This document shows, piece after piece, positions 10,433 through 23,900 of a DNA stretch of 64,000 bases. The position numbers and the translations under genes are program-made. This DNA comes from Dallia pectoralis (lineage: Eukaryota; Chordata; Actinopteri; Esociformes; Umbridae). Each line of letters starts with the position of its first letter. Within the stretch, counting starts at the first letter, position 1. Below the pieces are notes generated by a model. The model searched no databases and was not told where the DNA came from. It worked only from the letters and a program-made list of their open reading frames with translations. The stretch lies in the NCBI GenBank assembly GCA_029465975.1, contig CM055753.1, positions 11,009,557-11,073,556 on the forward strand. Reading direction: 5' to 3'.

Positions 10433-13402
10433 GGGGGGTTCGATAGACAGTAAAAGACAGAGCAGGAACAAAAAAACGAGGGAATACAGCGGGTGATGTA
10501 TTGGGGACCTTTATTCTATTGCCATTCAGACGCAGTTATTGAATCATTCCTTATTCACTGATCGGTCGTTCCATCCTTTATGTTGCCATGCCAATACTGT
10601 CAAATCCTGTACCGCGAGTCAAGGCTCAGTAAAGGTAATCCTTAAGTCACGCTGGCTTTTGTACCCAACCCTGAAATGAATTGGAATGGAGATGGACATG
10701 TTTACGTAGCCAAATCACTACGGAGGGTTTAGCAGGAATATTAAACTCATACCCTGGTCCGGGCTGGTTTTCTGTCATATAAAATAAGTCACTGAAACCA
10801 CCTTGTCTTCAGGGTCTGTGGGAGATAAGTGTGTAGCACTCCATATCTGAACATGAGACTGGACTTTATAAGTAACACCTGGTGGTGCCCAGTCACACAG
10901 ACTCATCTCCTCAAGCACCACACATCGTTATGGAGACCAAAGCAGAGAGAGTGAAAAATGGGTCTTTTCGTCTGTTTCTGGTTCTCACGACATGACTTGT
11001 GAGCGTCCATCTCTGTTTATAAAGTCTCCACTGAAGTCGTTGTTCCAGTATGTAGACGGTATCGAGATAGAAGCCCGTCAGCAACATCCACCCATTCGTT
11101 CCCTTCATGTATAAGGAAACTGTTGTTCCCTGTTGGTTATTAATTAGGGAACAGGAAGAAACAGAAAGAAATCCTGTAGTCCTGTTTCGCCCTCTGAGCA
11201 GTACGTAACAATGATTATTTGGGACACACTCAACCAAAATGTTAGTGCGTAACAGACAAGGGGCACAGTATTTATCAATTAGGGAATTCCGAATTTGTTA
11301 CAGTATCTCCTTCCCCGTTTACTCCTCTGGCGTCTGCCTGCCTCTCTCTCTCCATACCTCCTCCTGTGGACAGTGATGTGATTAAATTACACTTCCCCAT
11401 CCCGCTCCCCCTCTCTCCTCTCCGTCACGTCGAGTTCTCCTGTTTTCTGCAAGGTGGAGTTAACCGCTGGAGTTGCACTTTCTCCTACGTGAGAGCGGCC
11501 GCACGTGAGTGTTGTCTTTCCTGTCTCCTCTGTGTCCTCAGGCTGGTGTCACCACGGATGTCAAATGCCACCCTGCACCCTAACATGGTGCACTACCCCA
11601 TTGACCTCTGGTCAAAAGTAGTGCACTATTACTGCACTACTCCCTAAGTTGAAGCGATGGGGATTCTCCTGTATTGTGGCGGATCTGTTCAGGCTTGAAA
11701 CATCAGAACCTTTCACTTTAGCTGAATATTGTTGTACTGAGGTCCAGAGCTACTCTGTTTCGAAAAGTTAAAGGCATGTTTTTATTTTATTCTAACAGAA
11801 AAAGTGTTATGACTTTGAGATTATTTTTGTAACGTGAAACGCCACAGAACCTGAACACATACATTGTGAGTACCAGGGTGTTCGATCACTGTGACAAAAC
11901 CGTGGCCTAAAAATCCTGATGCGCGTCAAAGTAGTTTATTGTGAAGAAGTGCTGCCTTTAAAGTGCCGCGTCCGGCTATTTTTGGTAGATAACTTTGATT
12001 TCATTTTGAATTTGGGACACAAAAAGTGGCCTGTGTTAAGCGTGGTACTTTAAGGTTCCGTCCTTGGACCTCTGCTTTGTGTTCTGAATTTTCCCACGTA
12101 CCACATTGTCCACCGTCCGTCAACAAAACTTGTTTTCGTCTGCCTTCCCCGAACCATCTCCAGACTCGCTGAGACTCTCACATAAGCCTTTGTATGAGTA
12201 CCGGACTTAAGTAATCAAGTCTTATTTGGGATGTCCAGCTTAGCCCTGGGTGGGCTTCAGTGTGTCCAGAACAACCAGAGTCCTCACACAATCCAAACCC
12301 TTGGGAGATATTGTTCCTGCTTCGTATCTCCTCCACTATCTCCCGGTCAGGTTCTGCATTACTAACCAGATCTCCTCATATGTTCTACATGGTTTTAATC
12401 TCCCTCTCATCCTCCACACACACACACTCATCCACCCACTGTCTCTGCTTCTACCGATGAAGCTGACATGAAAAGACACTCAGCCTATCTATCTTGGCAT
12501 GTGGTGCAGTAAAATTCACAGGTGTTTCTCACCTGTGACCTCCCCCCCCCCCCCCACAAGGTGTGTCATGGTTAATCCAGAAACAGCTGATGTCACTTGT
12601 GTTCAGATGGGGGATTATATAGGTGTAAAGGCTGAGCTATTTCTGGGGATAAAGACATACTTTTAATCCCGCCCGAACACAGTTCTCTCTCTGCCTCCGC
12701 ATCTCCCAGGTTACCTGTCTTCATCAGACACCTGGAACTACTTCAGCTGCATTCCAGTGAGTTGACATGTTGCAATTTGTGAACTAGCAGACATCGCAGG
12801 CCGAATCAGCACTTCAGCCAGACCAAAGCAAACGCTGACCACGCCTGTGTCTCAGTGTGAAATATGTTAATGGTCGTTAAGGATTTGTGTCGAGCAGGAA
12901 GTGGGAAATACCGACCAAGATGCATCAGAGCGACACAGCATTTTAGAAAACTAGACCTCAATACAGCTCCGCAATCATATAATTCATAAAATCAAATTAA
13001 ATGTTTTATCATCATTTCATAAACTAACAAATACATGAATACGTGAAGACTAAACTTTCGATATAAAACATGGCATGGAAAATATGTTTTCATAAAAGTG
13101 TTTCTATAGTGTTTAAACATGTTGAAACCCATTGAAACCCATGTACAACTGTGAAAAGCTACATGAGCCTGTTCTGCCGTTGTCATATGCTGGTGGGTAA
13201 GTAGGTAAGCACACACAGTTTCCCACTTGTTCTGCAGTGACGTTAATGTGGACGAAGAAACCATTACTCAGACTGCACAAGTCTCAGGAACGAGATGAAA
13301 CCAGGGCTAATGTAAATCACAGTGTGCCACGAACAGCACGGAAAACATAAAGAGATTGTCTTTCCTGGTCCATGCAGAAAAAGCTTCTGGTCCAGTAGGA
13401 AA
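10433..13402. other. Gene-poor unique DNA
   Basis: About 3 kb in which I find no convincing exon, RNA gene or long repeat. It includes a C13-14 homopolymer at 12543-12556 and a hairpin-type repeat at 11561-11647, listed separately. Short open frames are at chance level. Confidence 0.5.
11561..11647. repeat. Short hairpin-type interspersed repeat (degenerate)
   Basis: CAAATGCCACCCTGCACCC is followed by GGTGCACTAC and, 30 bp on, the inverted GTAGTGCACTA. This resembles a short inverted repeat I recall as very common in salmonid and pike genomes. The assignment is from memory. Confidence 0.4.
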
Positions 13403-13407
13403 TGGCA
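13403..13407. repeat. Target-site duplication TGGCA, left copy
   Basis: TGGCA directly abuts the TG of the first BEL LTR. The same 5 bp follow the CA of the third LTR at 27799-27803. Confidence 0.85.
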
Positions 13408-13874
13408 TGTAGCGGCCCTCGGATTTCATAAAAGACGCAGCGAGTTTCAAACGGGTGTCGGTTTATTTTCTTACGTGCACCACCGTAACATCCTTTTAAC
13501 ACCGTGAAAACTACAGAGTAAACAAAAGAAATACAAAAGGCATCGTTGTAGTTTCACACACAATACATAGATAATTAACATTCTGTATAAATGATTGACG
13601 TTACTAATGTATTGCATTACCTCATTCCGCTCTCCTAGGGCGCTAATCACTCATCACTTTCTGCTTGTCAATGCGCGTGCACGGCATTACCGCGAGAGTA
13701 CCCGGAAGTTGAACATTAGAAACCAAACCTCACGAGAAGTAAAACATACAGGTTCTCTAAAGAAAACGTGAGAACAGACTACTAAGTTCTGACAACACCG
13801 AAACATGATGTTGTGCAGAAAAAACAACGTACAAAAAAAAAACATTACATTACAAAAAATATCAGACCTTTACA
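13408..13874 (-). repeat. BEL LTR 1 (3' LTR of copy A)
   Basis: 467 bp, starting TGTAGCGGCCCTCGG and ending GACCTTTACA on the plus strand, so the termini are TGTA/TACA. It is nearly identical to the LTRs at 20479 and 27334; the differences are a C-run length near 13415 and A-run lengths near the right end. Confidence 0.92.
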
Positions 13875-13890
13875 CTCCCACCAAATCCTA
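13875..13890 (-). promoter_or_regulatory. Candidate polypurine tract of BEL copy A
   Basis: Read on the minus strand, the bases next to LTR 1 are GGATTTGGTGGGAG, moderately purine-rich and in the place expected for plus-strand priming. Copy B lacks this sequence. Confidence 0.45.
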
Positions 13891-14047
13891 GAACAATGAA
13901 TGAACAAATACACAAGGAGTAAATGAATTGTACTAGATTTCTTGACCTTAAGAACTCAATATTCTGTAATTAAAACCATCAAAGGGTTAACTATAGTATT
14001 ATGCATAATAAGGCAATGGTGCTGTTTTGTCAATTTCCCTTTTCTAA

Positions 14048-17000
14048 TCAATTTTCAAGGAGGAGCACCAATTTTTTGATGGGTCTCTCAATAACTGAAG
14101 GTTTGACGGGAGGATCTTGTTTTTTGTGAGATTTCCTCTCCCCAACTTGCACTTTGACTCGACGAACCAAGCCATCACCACTCTGAACAGTCTCAATCAC
14201 TCGTCCAAGTTGCCACTGATTTCTTGGGAGATTGTCGTCTTTAACAATGACAATGTCATTAACTTTTAGGTTGCGCTGAGGTGAGTGCCATTTCTGTCTC
14301 AGGGATACGTTCAGTAGATACTCCCTTTTCCAACGTCCCCAGAATTGTTCGATAAGATACTGAACCCTTCTCCACCTCTTTGACGCATACATGTCCTCCT
14401 TGACAAATATTCCAGGAGGAGGAAGTGCAACTTTAGCTTTCATCATGATGAGGTGATTTGGTGTTATCGGCTCCAGTGCATGAGGATCATTGATTCCATC
14501 CACTGTTAACGGGCGGCTATTAACAATAGCCATGGCCTCATATAGCAGCGTTCTGAGTGAGGCATCATCAAGTCGACCTGGGCACTGTGCAAAGGTGGCA
14601 TTCAACACATTTCTAACGGTTCTAATCTGGCGTTCCCAGACACCACCTGCGTGACTGTCAGATGGGGCATTGAAAACAAATTCGCACTGCTTCTCAGCCA
14701 GTAAATTGGTGTCACATTGTTTGAGTGCTTCCTTAAGCTCATTTCTGGCACCAACAAAATTAGATCCTTGGTCACAGTGTAGTTGTTGAACTGCTCCTCT
14801 CAGGCTGATGAAGCATCTCAATGAGTTGATGAATGAGTCTGTTGACAAATCTTCCAGCATTTCCATGTGGACAGCTCTAGAGTATAGGCATGTGAAAATC
14901 AAGCCGTATCTTTTGTATTCTTTGCGGGCTTTCTTTACAATGAAAGGGCCAAAACAGTCCATGCCGCTGTATGTGAAAGGTGCTGAGGCTTCGACGCGTT
15001 CTTTGGGCAGCTCTGCCATTCGCTGTGTCTCTGTCGGCCGTCGTAATTTTCTGTAAACCACACAATTGTGTGTCAGCTTAGCGACCAACTTGCTCCCACC
15101 AATTACCCAGAAACCATTGGCTCAAGCTCCATTAAGGTCTGGCTTCGACCTTGATGGCATGTCTTAGTGTGGAAATGGGACACAATCAGCTTGGTGACGT
15201 AGCTGTTACTCGGTAAGATGACTGGGTGCTTGACTTTGTGACAGAGCGATGACTGTTTCAACCTCCCACCAACGCGGAGGAGCCCTTCAGACCAGATAGG
15301 GTCGAGACTAAAAAGAGAGCTTGAGTTTGGAAGGTCTTTTTACTCTGAAGCCTATTTACTTCCTGGGCGAAGGCTTGTTGCTGTACAATCTTAATCACTT
15401 CTCCTGCAGCCTTCTCACGTTCTTGAACGGTCACGTGTTTGCTGTATTGTTTCGTTTTGGACCCCAGCCTCTTGATTCTTGCAACCACTTTAAGAATTGT
15501 TGTCCACGAGGAAAACTGACTCAGACGCTCGAGAATGTCATTGTCTTTTTTGACTTCAGTTGCAAGCACCTGAATTGTCCTGACTTCAGGATCACCAACA
15601 AGTAATTCTGATGGAGTACTGGGTGTTAGACGTAATTCAGGCTGCCAGAGAAACTTTGGTCCTCGCAGCCAGTTTGTTGAACAAAATTCTGAAGCACGAA
15701 GACCTCGGGAAGCATGATCTGCTGGGTTTTCGGCGGTGTCCACATAGTGCCACTGACTGAGATCGCTGTTATCCCTTATCAGCTGAACACGGTTTGCAAC
15801 AAATATGTGGAACCTGCGGGCATCATTGTTAATGTACCCAAGCACAACCTGAGAATCCGTCCAGAAGACCTCTTCATCAATCTTCATGTCAAGTTCAGCT
15901 TTTAACATGACACTGACTTTTGTGGCAATCACCGCTGCTGTGAGTTCTAGTCTAGGGATACTTGTGACCTTTGTGGGTGCAACTCTTGATTTTGCCACCA
16001 CAAGACTGCAATGGACTTCATCCTTGTCATTTTTGTATCTGATATAAGAACATGCACCGTATCCTACGCAACTGGCATCCGAAAAATGGTGCAACTCCAC
16101 TCTGACAATGGTATAGAAGTCATAGGGGTGGTAACATCTTGGAATCGAAATCTCTTTCAACTCGTGAAGACCACGCATCCACTCCTCCCACCGTGGTCTC
16201 ATCTCTTCTGGGAGTTGATCATCCCATCCGACGCCTCTGCGACACAGCTCTTGAAGTATACGTTTTCCAGTTAGGCTGAATGGAGCGATGAATCCAAGTG
16301 GGTCGTAAAGAGAGGCAACGACGGAAAGACAACCACGCCGGGTTGAAGGCTGATCTTTCAAACTGCTGTTGAAGCTGAAAGTGTCCGTTTTAAGTGACCA
16401 TTGAATGCCGAGTGCCCGCTCTGATAGGGTTGGATCCAGTCCTAGGGGTTCGATGATTGCAGCCTTTTCTGAGGGATCTAAGCAGGCGAGGGCTGCTTCT
16501 TCATTGGAGTTGAATTTGTGTAGGCGTAGGCCTCCTCTTTTGCACAACTCCTGTGACTCAGTAATCAGTTTCTTAGCTTCCTCGAACGATGAGACACTGA
16601 CTAGTCCGTCATCAACATAAAAGTTTTCTCTACAAATGTTGATGCTAGTGGATAGGCAGCTTTATGTTGCCGTGCTAGATGTTTCAAGCCAAAATTGGCA
16701 CATCCTGGAGACGAGACTGCTCCGAAGAGATGAACCGCCATCCTGTATTCCTGTGGCTCCTTCTCCAAATCTCCACCTTCCCACCAGAGGAATTTCAGAT
16801 AATTCCGTGATTCAGGAGTAACGGAGAACTGATAAAACATTCTTTCAATGTCACAGATGATCGCCACAGCCTCCTTCCTGAAACGGCAAAGAACTCCTAC
16901 CAGGGGATTGATAAGGTCAGGCCCAGTCAGTAGAGTGTCGTTTAAAGAAACGCCATGGTATTTGGCTGAACAGTCGAATACAACTCTCAGCTTGTCCGGT

Positions 17001-17868
17001 TTTTAGGGTGATAGATGCCGTGATGCGGAAGGTACCACTCTGTCTCTCCCTTGTATGTTGTGGGGGCAGGCTCTGCATCGCCCTTGTTAATTGTTTCCTC
17101 CATGAATGCTTTGTACTGATCGTAATATTGTTTATTGGTCTTTAATTTCTTCTTAAGACACTGCAGGCGGACTGTGGCTAGCTTCTTGTTGTTTGGCAGA
17201 TAGGGTGGACTGTTACACTTGAAAGGAAGGGGCATCTCGTAATGTCCATCCTTTTTCTGTGTGATCTTGTCACTTAGGAACTGTATGAAACGAACATCAT
17301 TCTGGGACACATATTTATCCTCATAAGCTCTCTCAGTGAAGTCAGATTCTAGGGTTCTTAGAACTTCTGTCGCAGAAGGGATTAGCAGTTCCTTTACTGT
17401 GAGCCGATGTACAAAGCTCTGACTTCCTTGTCTATCTAGGTGAGGGTTTGATGTGCCTATGATGCTCCATCCTAATTCTGACCTTTGTGCAAACGGTTGA
17501 TTTTTGTCTCCAATGATAACTTCAAGAGGAGCTAGTGCTGATGGACAGTCATATCCAATCAGGAGCCCAACATCACAGTCTTGAAGTGGTGGTAGCTTGT
17601 CCGCCAAATGTCTAAGATGAGGCCACAGTAATGCGGTTTCCCTCGTTGGGACATAAGACTTGTCCACTGGGATGAAGTCACGGCTGTAAGCCTGCTGTAT
17701 TTGGAGGTGGTTCTTTGAGTGCAGTCCTCGAACTTGTAGACCATGGACGTTCTTGCTCGCTATGACTGTGTCAATAGCTGTCATAGTACTCAATTTCAGT
17801 TTTACTGGGTTGGTGTCAACATTCAGTTTGTCAAGTAAATCTTCTAAGACAAACGTTGAGTCGCTTTT
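14048..17868 (-). pseudogene. BEL copy A pol (protease, RT, RNase H, integrase), frameshifted
   Basis: Pol is split into open segments 16987-17793, 16601-16867, 15258-16547 and 14048-15088. The first ends the protease region and begins RT. The second holds the RT core and is cut just before YVDD by a lost T near 16620. The third holds RNase H (FSDASC, then WTDSQVV, then DHASRG). The fourth is the integrase, with catalytic MDCFGPF, CDQGSNF and GGVWER. The protease DTQSD motif is broken by an extra T near 17866. Private lesions also occur near 17000 (T run) and 15131 (lost G). The T5 run at 15337-15341 marks a frame change shared with copy B. Copy B is intact at each private lesion, so these may be sequence errors. 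Confidence 0.85.
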
Positions 17869-17874
17869 GTGTGT

Positions 17875-19950
17875 CTAATATTGCGTACGTAAGTACTTCT
17901 CTGTGTGGCTCTTGTATTGAAGACACAAGGACTGGGACAATACTTGAGGTAGCAGAAGCGCAGTGTGTTGATACATGGGATACAACGTTATGCGTTTCCC
18001 GCTTGCTTGGTTTTCTGTGGAAGCGGAGCTATTTATTGATGTTTCGGCCGGTCTTTGATTCCTGTCTTCATGTAAGCAGGTTGGATGACGACGGCTGCAT
18101 ACGTTGCACGTATGTCGTCTCTTACAATCTTTGGACATGTGACCCTTTCTCAGACATCCGAAACAGAGCCGGTTTTCACAGATGAATGTGTTTTTGTCTT
18201 TACTGCTCTTGGCTGCGAAGGTGGGACACTTGGTGATGTTATGAGCTTCACTTTTACAAACGGAGCAAGGTGATTTTGGTTTGCTGCCGTTTGTTTCTCG
18301 TTTCTCCTGAGTGAAACACTTTGTTTGTGTATTTGTATTGAGAGCTTTAGCTCTCTTTGTTGATCTTTCATCTATGGCCTTGAAATCCATCAACCATGGA
18401 GACGCAATTGGGTTACAGGCTATCCGTGCCTCTTTGCTCAGAAACTTTGTGAAGCATGTAAGATCTGGATAGTTTCCAGATTTGTCAAGTTCCTCTACAA
18501 CAATTCGACCCCACTTGCGCACGATCCATTCTGGTAGTTTTCTCAGCAACTTGTGGTTTTCCTCACAATCGTTAAGAATAGCTAGTCCTTTGACGTGTGG
18601 GATAGCTTCAGCGCAGCCTTGGAGGAAGTCAGCAAACTCTCGCAGTGCTAGTGGGTCGTTGGTGTTGATTTTCGGCCATCTCATAAGCTGATCTCGGAAA
18701 GCCTTTTGTATAATGAACGGGTGCCCATATCTGTCCTGTAAGACTTTCCATGCTCCACCGTATGCACTCTCTGAATCCCGATAAAAGAAACCTTCTACAG
18801 CTTTGCGCGCCTCTCCAGCAAGATACATTTTTAAATAAAACATCTTCTCACTTGCTAGGAGGGGTTTTCTGTCAATAAGAGCCATGAATGACATCTTCCA
18901 ATCTACAAACTGTAAAGGGTTGCCACTGAACGTGGTTGGTTCAGGGACTGGCAAGCGGTTTATGCTTAATGAGCTGGCGATTGCTTGGGCTAGACTGACA
19001 GACTCCTGGGTCATTTTCACTTCAGGAGCATCTTGAGGTTGGAATGATGCAGCATCAGGGTTTAATTGAGGTTTGATTTCCATTTTGTCATTACTCTCCT
19101 CATCATGGTCTTCAAAACCGTCAAAATCTTCATACACTCTCATGCGAGCTATTGCTATGGCCACATCTTTTGCTGCTTGTAACTGCTGCAATTTGGCTCT
19201 CTCTTCTTCCACCTGTTGCTGCATTTCTACCTCCTTTTGTTTGATTTCTGTCAACATTTTTGCCTCTTGGAGTTTCCAATCACCCTCTAACTTATGAAGA
19301 TGTGCTTGCTGTGCTTGGATTTCTTTTATGGTTTTGATTGTTCCATCTTAGCTGCAAGCTCTGCTTGTGCATCTATCCTACTGCTGTGGTTACTGTGTGA
19401 GCTGGACTGGTTGCTCAACCTCCCTGATGACTCTGCTGAGCTTACCGTTTCCGTTTTGGTGTGACCAAAGACAGACCCGTATTCATCTTTGTTTAGTGTT
19501 TCTCTTACCCTTTCCTTCTCAAGTTGATCATTATAATCTTGGTTAATAGTCTCTAGGCGATTATTTATGAGATCACAAATGTCCTTCGTTAGTGTAACAC
19601 AGGCATCCATTTTCTTTACAATCTCTGGCGTGGTATTACTGTTACGTAGGATGGGTTTATACTGCTGACCTACGTCATCATGCTTTGCTTGAATGTCTTG
19701 TTGTAATTCGTTAAGGTATTCTGATGAACAGAGGGTTTTTAATTTTGTTCTAGTCTCCTTGCTGCCATCTTCCAAGAGTCATAGGTCCTGTTAAATGCTT
19801 TCTCACGTTTTTGATGTCTTGGCTATGCATCCCTTGGCCTTTCTCTGTTAGCTTTCTTTCACGTGAGCTGGACCTGCATGATGCCTCTATTAGCGACATT
19901 TTGGTTGTTTGTGTTGCTGCTTTAAGTCGAGTGGGAGCCTTTGATTGCAC
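17875..19950 (-). pseudogene. BEL copy A gag, frameshifted near its N-terminus
   Basis: The structural protein lies in frames 19750-19950, 19326-19775 and 17875-19257. The N-terminal part is Ser-rich and helical. A coiled-coil-like stretch (KQKEVEMQQQVEEERAKLQQ) precedes a DUF1759-like capsid region containing TFSGNPLQFVDWKMSF and WKVLQDRYGHP. Two CCHC knuckles, CSVCKSEAHNITKC and CFGCLRKGHMSKDC, and a Cys/His-rich CNVCSRRHPTC follow. Frame breaks near 19333 (T run), 19760 (C run) and 19808 (T run) are absent from copy B. The C-terminal end reads out of the protease frame after a T4 run at 18011-18014, exactly as in copy B. Confidence 0.85.
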
Positions 19951-20478
19951 TATGCCTGAATCTACACTTGTAAGCTGTAGTTATATTTAACTACAGAGTA
20001 ATATTTGTATCACGCATTGCCCTATTATGTACATTCAAAGCATTTTAGCATAAAACAGTTACAACACATTTCACTCTTAACCTTTTCATAAATAAACATG
20101 AGTCATGACATAAACACGTGGGACAGTTTCTTGTAAAAATAATAAAACATCTTTTAGAAACTTTAGAACTGAGAACTAGTTCCACAATTATTCACCTTAT
20201 AATACCTTGCTCTTAAATAAACTTCAGTAATGATATAAAGCTTGCGTGCATAGGAATTGTCTCTTTTTAAGCCTTTTTTGCTCTTTGGTACCCCGGGTCT
20301 CTTTTTCCGTCTCGAGGTGTACCTTATGCGCGCGCTGTCCGCTCCACGCTCTGTCTGGTGCAGGAGTTGAATGCAGGCGAGGTAAGCCAGCTGGTATCCG
20401 CTGTTAGTGTTCGTATGTGATGATGGCGTCAGCTTCTCATCGCGGATGGCTGGGCTGGTGCAACAGGTGAGTTTTCAC

Positions 20479-20948
20479 TGTAGCGGCCCCTCGGATTTCA
20501 TAAAAGACGCAGCGAGTTTCAAACGGGTGTCGGTTTATTTTCTTACGTGCACCACCGTAACATCCTTTTAACACCGTGAAAACTACAGAGTAAACAAAAG
20601 AAATACAAAAGGCATCGTTGTAGTTTCACACACAATACATAGATAATTAACATTCTGTATAAATGATTGACGTTACTAATGTATTGCATTACCTCATTCC
20701 GCTCTCCTAGGGCGCTAATCACTCATCACTTTCTGCTTGTCAATGCGCGTGCACGGCATTACCGCGAGAGTACCCGGAAGTTGAACATTAGAAACCAAAC
20801 CTCACGAGAAGTAAAACATACAGGTTCTCTAAAGAAAACGTGAGAACAGACTACTAAGTTCTGACAACACCGAAACATGATGTTGTGCAGAAAAAACAAC
20901 ATTACAAAAAAAAAAAACATTACATTACAAAAATATCAGACCTTTACA
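20479..20948 (-). repeat. BEL LTR 2 (middle, shared)
   Basis: 470 bp, TGTAGCGG to CTTTACA. It serves as 5' LTR of copy A and 3' LTR of copy B. Its right edge joins pol sequence directly, because copy B has lost about 220 bp there. ACAACATTAC replaces ACAACGTAC near the right end relative to the other two LTRs. Confidence 0.92.
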
Positions 20949-23900
20949 TTTCTTGAAGGTTTGACGGAGGATCTTGTTTTTGTGAGATTTCCTCTCCCCA
21001 ACTTGCACTTTGACTCGACGAACAAGCCATCACCACTCTGAACAGTCTCAATCACTCGTCCAAGTTGCCACTGATTTCTTGGGAGATTGTCGTCTTTAAC
21101 AATGACAATGTCATTAACTTTTAGGTTGCGCTGAGGTGAGTGCCATTTCTGTCTCAGGGATACGTTCAGTAGATACTCCCTTTCCAACGTCCCCAGAATT
21201 GTTCGATAAGATACTGAACCCTTCTCCACCTCTTTGACGCATACATGTCCTCCTTGACAAATATTCCAGGAGGAGGAAGTGCAACTTTAGCTTTCATCAT
21301 GATGAGGTGATTTGGTGTTATCGGCTCCAGTGCATGAGGATCATTGATTCCATCCACTGTTAACGGGCGGCTATTAACAATAGCCATGGCCTCATATAGC
21401 AGCGTTCTGAGTGAGGCATCATCAAGTCGACCTGGGCACTGTGCAAAGGTGGCATTCAACACATTTCTAACGGTTCTAATCTGGCGTTCCCAGACACCAC
21501 CTGCGTGACTGTCAGATGGGGCATTGAAAACAAATTCGCACTGCTTCTCAGCCAGTAAATTGGTGTCACATTGTTTGAGTGCTTCCTTAAGCTCATTTCT
21601 GGCACCAACAAAATTAGATCCTTGGTCACAGTGTAGTTGTTGAACTGCTCCTCTCAGGCTGATGAAGCATCTCAATGAGTTGATGAATGAGTCTGTTGAC
21701 AAATCTTCCAGCATTTCCATGTGGACAGCTCTAGAGTATAGGCATGTGAAAATCAAGCCGTATCTTTTGTATTCTTTGCGGGCTTTCTTTACAATGAAAG
21801 GGCCAAAACAGTCCATGCCGCTGTATGTGAAAGGTGCTGAGGCTTCGACGCGTTCTTTGGGCAGCTCTGCCATTCGCTGTGTCTCTGTCGGCCGTCGTAA
21901 TTTTCTGTAAACCACACAATTGTGTGTCAGCTTAGCGACCAACTTGCTCCCACCAATTACCCAGAAACCATTGGCTCGAAGCTCCATTAAGGTCTGGCTT
22001 CGACCTTGATGGCATGTCTTAGTGTGGAAATGGGACACAATCAGCTTGGTGACGTAGCTGTTACTCGGTAAGATGACTGGGTGCTTGACTTTGTGACAGA
22101 GCGATGACTGTTTCAACCTCCCACCAACGCGGAGGAGCCCTTCAGACCAGATAGGGTCGAGACTAAAAAGAGAGCTTGAGTTTGGAAGGTCTTTTTACTC
22201 TGAAGCCTATTTACTTCCTGGGCGAAGGCTTGTTGCTGTACAATCTTAATCACTTCTCCTGCAGCCTTCTCACGTTCTTGAACGGTCACGTGTTTGCTGT
22301 ATTGTTTCGTTTTGGACCCCAGCCTCTTGATTCTTGCAACCACTTTAAGAATTGTTGTCCACGAGGAAAACTGACTCAGACGCTCGAGAATGTCATTGTC
22401 TTTTTGACTTCAGTTGCAAGCACCTGAATTGTCCTGACTTCAGGATCACCAACAAGTAATTCTGATGGAGTACTGGGTGTTAGACGTAATTCAGGCTGCC
22501 AGAGAAACTTTGGTCCTCGCAGCCAGTTTGTTGAACAAAATTCTGAAGCACGAAGACCTCGGGAAGCATGATCTGCTGGGTTTTCGGCGGTGTCCACATA
22601 GTGCCACTGACTGAGATCGCTGTTATCCCTTATCAGCTGAACACGGTTTGCAACAAATATGTGGAACCTGCGGGCATCATTGTTAATGTACCCAAGCACA
22701 ACCTGAGAATCCGTCCAGAAGACCTCTTCATCAATCTTCATGTCAAGTTCAGCTTTTAACATGACACTGACTTTTGTGGCAATCACCGCTGCTGTGAGTT
22801 CTAGTCTAGGGATACTTGTGACCTTTGTGGGTGCAACTCTTGATTTTGCCACCACAAGACTGCAATGGACTTCATCCTTGTCATTTTTGTATCTGATATA
22901 AGAACATGCACCGTATCCTACGCAACTGGCATCCGAAAAATGGTGCAACTCCACTCTGACAATGGTATAGAAGTCATAGGGGTGGTAACATCTTGGAATC
23001 GAAATCTCTTTCAACTCGTGAAGACCACGCATCCACTCCTCCCACCGTGGTCTCATCTCTTCTGGGAGTTGATCATCCCATCCGACGCCTCTGCGACACA
23101 GCTCTTGAAGTATACGTTTTCCAGTTAGGCTGAATGGAGCGATGAATCCAAGTGGGTCGTAAAGAGAGGCAACGACGGAAAGACAACCACGCCGGGTTGA
23201 AGGCTGATCTTTCAAACTGCTGTTGAAGCTGAAAGTGTCCGTTTTAAGTGACCATTGAATGCCGAGTGCCCGCTCTGATAGGGTTGGATCCAGTCCTAGG
23301 GGTTCGATGATTGCAGCCTTTTCTGAGGGATCTAAGCAGGCGAGGGCTGCTTCTTCATTGGAGTTGAATTTGTGTAGGCGTAGGCCTCCTCTTTTGCACA
23401 ACTCCTGTGACTCAGTAATCAGTTTCTTAGCTTCCTCGAACGATGAGACACTGACTAGTCCGTCATCAACATAAAAGTTTTTCTCTACAAATGTTGATGC
23501 TAGTGGATAGGCAGCTTTATGTTGCCGTGCTAGATGTTTCAAGCCAAAATTGGCACATCCTGGAGACGAGACTGCTCCGAAGAGATGAACCGCCATCCTG
23601 TATTCCTGTGGCTCCTTCTCCAAATCTCCACCTTCCCACCAGAGGAATTTCAGATAATTCCGTGATTCAGGAGTAACGGAGAACTGATAAAACATTCTTT
23701 CAATGTCACAGATGATCGCCACAGCCTCCTTCCTGAAACGGCAAAGAACTCCTACCAGGGATTGATAAGGTCAGGCCCAGTCAGTAGAGTGTCGTTTAAA
23801 GAAACGCCATGGTATTTGGCTGAACAGTCGAATACAACTCTCAGCTTGTCCGGTTTTTTAGGGTGATAGATGCCGTGATGCGGAAGGTACCACTCTGTCT

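Noticed and set aside
14808..15056. Plus-strand open frames inside the BEL and gypsy internals
   Set aside because: They are antisense shadows of integrase, RT and Gag, repeated identically in both copies because the copies are identical.
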